Source of the DNA: an uncultured Propionivibrio sp.
GTDB lineage: Bacteria > Pseudomonadota > Gammaproteobacteria > Burkholderiales > Rhodocyclaceae
DNA length: 31,970 nt
Direction: 5' to 3'
Assembly: GCA_938040985.1 (NCBI GenBank)
Contig: CALHZD010000010.1
Span: 1-31,970, forward strand
Shown here: in pieces, positions 27,338 through 31,970 of the stretch
Position numbering within the stretch: the first letter of the stretch is position 1
How the letters are laid out: every line of letters begins with the position of its first letter
Made by a program: the position numbers and the translations under genes
The notes under the pieces: model-generated
The model's input: only the letters and a program-made list of their open reading frames with translations
The model's database searches: none
Told to the model about the DNA's origin: nothing

Positions 27338-28723
27338 GGCGCGATGTTATACGATTCGGTCACGGCTCAGCATCCAGCCCGAGGATTGACTGGGAGGGCG
27401 GAGCGCGCCGGCAATGCGGCATTCTGCCGGTCAGGAGAAATACAGATCGCTGGCGGATCGTCGGGCAGAACGAAGGCGCGGCAACGCGACACCCGCCGGC
27501 TGAGAGGCCGCTCGCAAGCCCAGAATCCACAAGGCTCCCGGAGACACCTGCCCGGAAACCCGCGCATTGACGGCTTTTCCGCCAAGGCTGTTCGGTAAGG
27601 CGGATGGAGAGGGCGACGCAGCGCTCCCTGCCCGCAAGCCCTTTATCCACGCGGATTCCAGAGACACATGCCTGCAAACCCTTTATCCATAAGGCTTTCA
27701 GAGGCGCCTGCCCGCAAACGCCCTAAATACACGGGCTTCAGCGGGGCGTTCTGCACGTTCGGCACGTTCGATACATTGGGCGCGCCCGGCACGTCCTGCG
27801 CATCCGATACGTTGGGTACGAATAACTGACAGATTGGCGGGGGAAGACGCCTCGCCGGTGTGCAGCACCTCGCCGGCGGAGAGGCCGCTCGCAAGCCCAA
27901 TATCCACGCGGGTTCCAGAGACCCCTGCCCGCAAACGCCCTAAATACGCGGGCTTCAGCGGGGCGTTCTGCACGTTCTGCACGTTCGATACATTGGGCGC
28001 GCCCGGCACGTCCTGTGCGTCCGATACGTTGGGACGTTGGGTACGAATAGCTGACAGATTGGCGGGGGAAGACGCCTCGCCGGTGTGCAGCACCCGCCGG
28101 CGGAATGGAAATACGGATCGTCGGGTAGAGCGAAAGCGCGGCAATGCGACACTTCACCGGAGGAGGAGCCGTGTGTAAGCCCGCGTATTAAGTGTTTTTC
28201 CGCCAAGACTGCTCAACAAGGCGGATGGAGAGGGCGACTCCGCACCTGCCGGCCAATCCGCTATTGCTGATGCGGGGATTTCGATGACTCCGGCTGCCCT
28301 TACCCATGCCCGCCAGCCCGCTATTCATGGGGATTCCAGAGGCGCCTACCCGCAATCCCTTTATCCACGCGGGTTCCAGAGCACCCTTCCCGCAATCCCT
28401 GCATCTACGTGGCTTACGGAGAGACATGCCAGCCAATCCGGTATCCATGCGGATTCTAGATAGGTCTGCGCGTAAGCCCATAATCCACAAGGCGTCCGGA
28501 GGCCCCTGCCCGCAAGCCCAGTATCCACGCGGGTTCGAGAGACCCCTGCTCGCAAACGCCCTAAATACGCGGGCTTCAGCGGGGCGTTCGATACGCCGGG
28601 TGCGCGGGGTAAGGTCGTTGCCCAGCCTGGCGGTTTTTCCGTGCGCGGATGTGCTGGGTGCGTTGGACAGGGATCACCGGCGGGCAGGCGGGCGATCTTT
28701 TACGCACCGCCCACGCCGTAGGG
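27338..28723. repeat. 1.4-kb repeat island (array E) between nusB and thiL
   Basis: I find no gene here. Many ~40-bp units with cores such as CCTTTATCCACGCGGG and GCCCTAAATACGCGGGC occur, for example at about 27530, 27640, 27680, 27720, 27895, 27938, 28320, 28360, 28440, 28520 and 28558. Larger blocks are duplicated as well. TTTTCCGCCAAG...AAGGCGGATGGAGAGGGCGAC occurs near 27570-27615 and again near 28197-28236. A block near 27437-27500 (GAAATAC-GATCG...GCGGCAA-GCGACAC) recurs near 28108-28160. The island splits a normally compact operon. Confidence 0.75.
27707..28100. repeat. Direct duplication with 217-base offset
   Basis: The ~175-bp block 27707-27880 (GCCTGCCCGCAAACGCCCTA through GCAGCACCTCGCCGGCGG) recurs at about 27924-28100 with only a few substitutions and a small extra GGGACGTT duplication. 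Inside it, CGTTCTGCACGTTC-type nine-base steps repeat. A shorter third relative starts at about 28555. Confidence 0.75.
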
Positions 28724-29512
28724 TCAGGGCTGGCGGGCGACCGGTTCGTTCTCCGGGTTGGCCGCCGTTTTGGCGTTCTCGGCGTTCTCGACACGCTCGG
28801 CCGTCCCTGGTTGATCGGGCGCTTTTTCCGACGCTTTCCCGAACGCTTTTCCGGGTACCTTCCCGCCGGTCTTGCCGGCAGCGCGGCGGGCATTCACCTC
28901 GGCCGGGCGCAGTTTGGCAGCCAGCCGGTCGAGCACGCCGTTGACGTATTTGTGGCCGTCCGCGCCGCCAAAGCCTTTGGTCAGTTCGATGGCTTCGTTG
29001 ATGATGACACGGTACGGCGTTTCCGGGTTGTTGCCCAGTTCGTAAGCGCCCGCCAGCAGAATGCTGGCCTCGACGGGCGAGAGTTCGGCAAAGGGGCGGT
29101 CGAGAAATTCCTGCAATTGCGCCTGCAACTGGGTCTCCTGCGCAAGCACGCCATGCAGCAGTGCGGAAAAGAATTCGCGGTCGGCCCGGCCAAAACCTTC
29201 GCTGTCGCGCAGATGCGCTTCGATGGCCGCTTCGTCGTTTCCGGACAGACGCCACTGGTACAGGCCTTGCATGGCGAACTCCCGGGCGCGGCGGCGTGGC
29301 GAGCGGGCGGCCGCGCGGCCAGACGGGGCGGATGGGCTGGATGGGCGGTTCGGGCAATTTTTTGCCGCGCCGGGCGGCGTTTGGCCGTGAGGCGCCGCCT
29401 TTGCATCCTGCGCGTCCTGTGTATCCGGCATCGTCTGCCCTTCCGGTATACGGCCGGGCGTATGCATGTCGCGCATGTCATTCATGCCACTCGTGTCACG
29501 CGTGCCGTTCAT
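28724..29512 (-). CDS. nusB: Transcription antitermination factor NusB, with long tails
   Basis: Binds boxA RNA with NusE and supports ribosomal RNA antitermination. The NusB core lies at about residues 73-205: RRRAREFAMQGLYQW, FSALLHGVL, LSPVEASILLAGAYEL, YRVIINEAIELTKGFGGADGHKYVNGVLDRLAAKLRP. It is flanked by ~72 extra residues at the N-terminus (rich in Met, Asp, Pro, Ser) and ~58 at the C-terminus (rich in Gly, Lys, Ala, Asn), against a usual length near 140-160. The ATG overlaps the ribH stop (ATGA), which supports the long start, although in-frame ATGs at 29485, 29476, 29467 and 29431 could also serve. The C-terminal tail borders the repeat island and may derive from it. Confidence 0.9.
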   Translation of the reverse strand: MNGTRDTSGMNDMRDMHTPGRIPEGQTMPDTQDAQDAKAAPHGQTPPGAAKNCPNRPSSPSAPSGRAAARSPRRRAREFAMQGLYQWRLSGNDEAAIEAHLRDSEGFGRADREFFSALLHGVLAQETQLQAQLQEFLDRPFAELSPVEASILLAGAYELGNNPETPYRVIINEAIELTKGFGGADGHKYVNGVLDRLAAKLRPAEVNARRAAGKTGGKVPGKAFGKASEKAPDQPGTAERVENAENAKTAANPENEPVARQP

Positions 29513-29988
29513 GCCGGTCTTTCGTTGATGGCGCGCAGCAGATGGGCCATCTCGACGGCGGCGCGAGCGCAGTCGGTCCCTTTTTCGCGCGTGCGCGCCT
29601 GCGCCTGCGCGTCAGTTTCGCAGGTCAAAATGCCGTTGGCGACCGGGATGCCGGTATCGAGCTGCACTTCCATGAGGCCGCGTGAGGAATCGTTGGAAAC
29701 GACCTCGAAATGGTAGGTTTCACCGCGCAGCACCGCGCCCAGCGCGATCAGCGCGTCGTAGCGGCGGCTCTGCGCCATGCTTTGCAGGGCCAGCGGAATT
29801 TCCAGCGCGCCCGGCACGGTGGCAATTTCGATATCCGCATCGGATAGCCCCAGCCGCCGCAATTCTTCGACGCAGGCGGAGCGCAGCGCCTCGCCGATCT
29901 CCGGATTGAAGCGGCTCATGACAATGCCGACGCGCACGCCGCCGCCTGTCAGATCGTTCGGATACTCAAAAATGTCGAATCGGGGCAT
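29509..29988 (-). CDS. ribH: 6,7-dimethyl-8-ribityllumazine synthase
   Basis: Condenses 5-amino-6-ribitylaminouracil with dihydroxybutanone phosphate, the penultimate step of riboflavin synthesis. The 159-residue product has VGIVMSRFNPEI, VPGALEIPLALQ, DALIALGAVLRGETYHFEVV (with the catalytic His) and TGIPVANGILTCETDAQA, which are standard. It lies between ribBA (46 bases upstream) and nusB (four-base overlap). Confidence 0.96.
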   Translation of the reverse strand: MPRFDIFEYPNDLTGGGVRVGIVMSRFNPEIGEALRSACVEELRRLGLSDADIEIATVPGALEIPLALQSMAQSRRYDALIALGAVLRGETYHFEVVSNDSSRGLMEVQLDTGIPVANGILTCETDAQAQARTREKGTDCARAAVEMAHLLRAINERPA

Positions 29989-30034
29989 GGTGCGTCCTTC
30001 AAAAACAGATCAAAACAGTCGGTTGCAACCGGCC

Positions 30035-31186
30035 TTAAGCGGCCGGCGCCGACGATGGCGGCAATGCATCCGCCTCGCCAGGCCGCGTGATGTAGCCGGT
30101 GACCTCCAGGCCAAACCCAGCCATGCTCGGGATGCGGCGGGGGCTGCCCAGCAGGCGCATTTTGCGCACGCCGAGATCGCGCAGAATCTGCGCGCCGATG
30201 CCGAAAATGTGCGGGTCCCAGCGCGTCGCATGCGTTTCGCGCGGCGTTGCCTGCGCCTTCAGGATATCCGCGCCACTTTCCGGGCTGCGCAGCAGCACGA
30301 TCACGCCCGATTCGCTGCGCGCCAGCAGATGCAGGGCGTCGTTGAGTGAAAAAGTATGGCGGCTGTTATCGAGATCGAGAAAATCGAGCACGCTGAGCGG
30401 TTCATGGACACGCACCAGCGTTTCCCTGTCCGGCGCGATCTCGCCGCGGGTCAGCGCCAGATGCACGTCGTTGGCGGCGCGGTCGGCGTAGGCATGCAGG
30501 ATAAACTCGCCGTACACCGTCCGCACCGGTTTCGAGAAACAGCGCTCGACCAGCGTCTCATGGCGGCTGCGGAACTCTATGAGATCGGCGATCGTGCCGA
30601 CTTTCAGCCCATGACGCGCGGCGAATTCAAGCAGGTCGGGCAGGCGCGCCATGGTACCGTCCTCACGCAGCACCTCGCAGATCACGGACGCCGGCTCCAG
30701 GCCGGCCATCTGCGCCAGATCGCAGCCCGCCTCGGTATGGCCGGCACGCACCAGCACGCCGCCTTCGCGCGCGATGATCGGGAAAACATGCCCAGGCTGC
30801 ACCACATCTTCCGGCCGGGCATGGCGCGCCACGGCAGCCTGCACGGTGCGCGCGCGGTCGTGCGCCGAAATGCCGGTGGTCACGCCTTTGGCGGCTTCGA
30901 TCGAAACGGTAAAGGCGGTGTGAAAGGGGCTGCGGTTATCACGCGCCATCGGCGTCAGCCCTAGCTGGCGTGCGCGCGCCGCCGTCAGGGTCAAACAGAC
31001 GAGGCCGCGCGCATGCGTCACCATGAAATTGATCGCGTCCGGCGTAATGTGTTCGGCGGCGATCAGCAGATCCCCTTCGTTTTCGCGGTCTTCCTCATCG
31101 ACGAGGATCACCATGCGACCGTTGCGCAGTTCGGCGACGATCTCCTCGATCGGCGCGATGGCCGACGATACGCGGGCGGGCGACAT
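30035..31186 (-). CDS. ribBA: DHBP synthase with inactive-looking GTP cyclohydrolase II domain (RibBX type)
   Basis: The N-terminal half makes 3,4-dihydroxy-2-butanone 4-phosphate from ribulose 5-phosphate: LVDEEDRENEGDL (29-40), THARGLVCL and RAGHTEAGCDLAQMAGL (147-163) are intact. The C-terminal half (about 215-370) has the GTP cyclohydrolase II fold outline (FGIGAQILRDLGV), but where active enzymes have the zinc motif with three Cys, here it reads RVHEPLSVLDFLDLDNSRH (259-277) with no Cys. It is therefore probably not a functional cyclohydrolase, as in known RibBX-type proteins, and a separate RibA is expected elsewhere. The 383-residue gene overlaps the ribE stop by one base. Confidence 0.92.
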   Translation of the reverse strand: MSPARVSSAIAPIEEIVAELRNGRMVILVDEEDRENEGDLLIAAEHITPDAINFMVTHARGLVCLTLTAARARQLGLTPMARDNRSPFHTAFTVSIEAAKGVTTGISAHDRARTVQAAVARHARPEDVVQPGHVFPIIAREGGVLVRAGHTEAGCDLAQMAGLEPASVICEVLREDGTMARLPDLLEFAARHGLKVGTIADLIEFRSRHETLVERCFSKPVRTVYGEFILHAYADRAANDVHLALTRGEIAPDRETLVRVHEPLSVLDFLDLDNSRHTFSLNDALHLLARSESGVIVLLRSPESGADILKAQATPRETHATRWDPHIFGIGAQILRDLGVRKMRLLGSPRRIPSMAGFGLEVTGYITRPGEADALPPSSAPAA

Positions 31187-31818
31187 CAGTGCGCCTCCTG
31201 GGAATTGTCGCCATCGCCGGCTTTGTCGGCATTCAGCATGCGCTCGACGTAGCGCGCGATCAGGTCGACTTCCAGATTGACGGCATCGCCGACATGGAGT
31301 TCGCCCAGCGTCGTTGCCGTCAGTGTGTGGGGAATCAGGTTGATGGAAAAATCCGCCGCCTCAACCGTGTTGGTGGTCAGGCTGACGCCATTGACGGTAA
31401 TCGAACCTTTGCGCGCGATATACCGCGCCAGCGCCGCCGGCGCGCGGATGACAAGCAGGCGATTGTCGCCCAGCGCATCAAAGCGCAGCACCCGACCGAC
31501 GCCGTCGACGTGGCCGGAAACAAGATGCCCGCCCAGCCGATCAGAGAGGCGCAGCGCCTTTTCCAGATTGATGGCGCCCGGTGCGGCCAGCCCGACGGTG
31601 CAGGAAAGCGTTTCCGGCGAGACATCGACGCTGAAGGTCGTATCCTTCATCTCGACGACGGTGAGGCAGACGCCGTTACAGGCAATCGAATCGCCGATGG
31701 CGACATCGGCCAGCTCAAGCGCGCCGGCCTCGATGGTCAAACGCACGGTTGATGCGCCGTCGTTACGCGGCGTCAAAGCAGTAATGCGGCCTATGGCCGC
31801 GATGATTCCGGAAAACAT
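31186..31818 (-). CDS. ribE: Riboflavin synthase alpha chain
   Basis: Dismutates two lumazine molecules to riboflavin. The 210-residue product shows the tandem lumazine-binding repeats: MFSGIIAAIGRI at the start, GDSIACNGVCLTV with DVSPETL in the first, and GSITVNGVSLTT with INLIPHTL in the second; GGHLVSGHVDG lies between. It is the first gene of the riboflavin unit inside this window and overlaps ribBA by one base (TGATG). No FMN riboswitch was recognised in the 150 bases upstream; ribD, if linked, would be outside. Confidence 0.96.
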   Translation of the reverse strand: MFSGIIAAIGRITALTPRNDGASTVRLTIEAGALELADVAIGDSIACNGVCLTVVEMKDTTFSVDVSPETLSCTVGLAAPGAINLEKALRLSDRLGGHLVSGHVDGVGRVLRFDALGDNRLLVIRAPAALARYIARKGSITVNGVSLTTNTVEAADFSINLIPHTLTATTLGELHVGDAVNLEVDLIARYVERMLNADKAGDGDNSQEAH

Positions 31819-31929
31819 GGCAAGAGCGTTTCACAGCGATCAAAAGATAGCGGTGATTCTAGCATTGCCGCTCCACGCGCGTCCGCGCAGATAAAAGCGG
31901 AACGCCGCCCACGCCACGTCATCATGAAC

Positions 31930-31970
31930 AAGGCTGCCCGCCAGCCCTTTATTTATAAGGGATTTAGAGG
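31930..31970. repeat. Start of another ~40-bp repeat array (F)
   Basis: CCCTTTATTTATAAGGG (31945-31961) is the reverse-strand form of the core seen at 235-251, 4854-4870 and 5335-5351, with the flanking GCCCGCCAG and ATTTAGAGG typical of the family. The array presumably continues past the right edge, upstream of ribE. Confidence 0.6.

Noticed and set aside
27500..28600. Possible CRISPR array because of regular ~40-bp spacing
   Set aside because: Neither repeats nor spacers are constant: cores vary gradually, linkers are themselves semi-conserved, and no cas gene is nearby.
31819..31970. FMN riboswitch before ribE
   Set aside because: No RFN-type conserved segments are visible; the region ends in the 40-bp repeat family. 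A riboswitch further upstream cannot be excluded.

Overview
The window looks like a chromosomal segment of a GC-rich betaproteobacterium. The gene orders hrcA-hemH, pncC-recA-recX, lptB-rpoN-hpf-ptsN-hprK and ribE-ribBA-ribH-nusB-thiL-pgpA are all familiar from that class. A Rhodocyclales-like relative is my best guess, but this comes from gene order and protein style, not from a search. No tRNA, rRNA, CRISPR array or complete insertion sequence was seen.

Layout. 1-535: repeat-filled end of the hemH unit. 536-2672 (minus): ferrochelatase and heat-shock repressor HrcA. 3331-4722 (plus): an amidase-signature enzyme. 4723-5709: a large intergenic repeat zone with a hairpin element, ~40-bp periodic repeats and a small MITE-like element. 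5710-9411 (plus): B12-dependent methionine synthase. 9433-10709 (plus): a two-gene restriction-modification cassette (BglII-like nuclease plus MT-A70 methyltransferase) inserted before murB. 10728-14889 (plus): murB, a pteridine-reductase-like SDR, ttcA and a degenerate-cyclase/FHA protein. 14890-15203: repeats between convergent units. 15204-18650 (minus): hprK, ptsN, hpf, rpoN. 18743-21212 (minus): lptB, recX, recA, with a clear LexA box upstream of recA. 21429-31818 (minus): the riboflavin/thiamine/phospholipid operon read as ribE, ribBA, ribH, nusB, thiL, pgpA, pncC.

That last operon is interrupted twice. Between nusB and thiL lies a ~1.4 kb island of degenerate repeats. Between thiL and pgpA lies the most striking part of the window: three AT-rich tandem paralogues of an unrecognised multi-pass membrane protein (22547-26220). 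Each of the two spacers inside that array carries a 48-bp fossil of the pgpA 5' end. The array therefore grew by tandem duplication of ~1.25-kb units that included the pgpA start. The upstream-most paralogue also has an internal duplication of its N-terminal membrane hairpin.

A second theme is a family of short repeats with a core like CCC-TTATAAATA-AAGGG, spaced about 40 bp apart. It occupies at least six intergenic places here. Housekeeping functions are otherwise intact. The GTP cyclohydrolase II half of RibBA lacks its zinc cysteines and is probably inactive.
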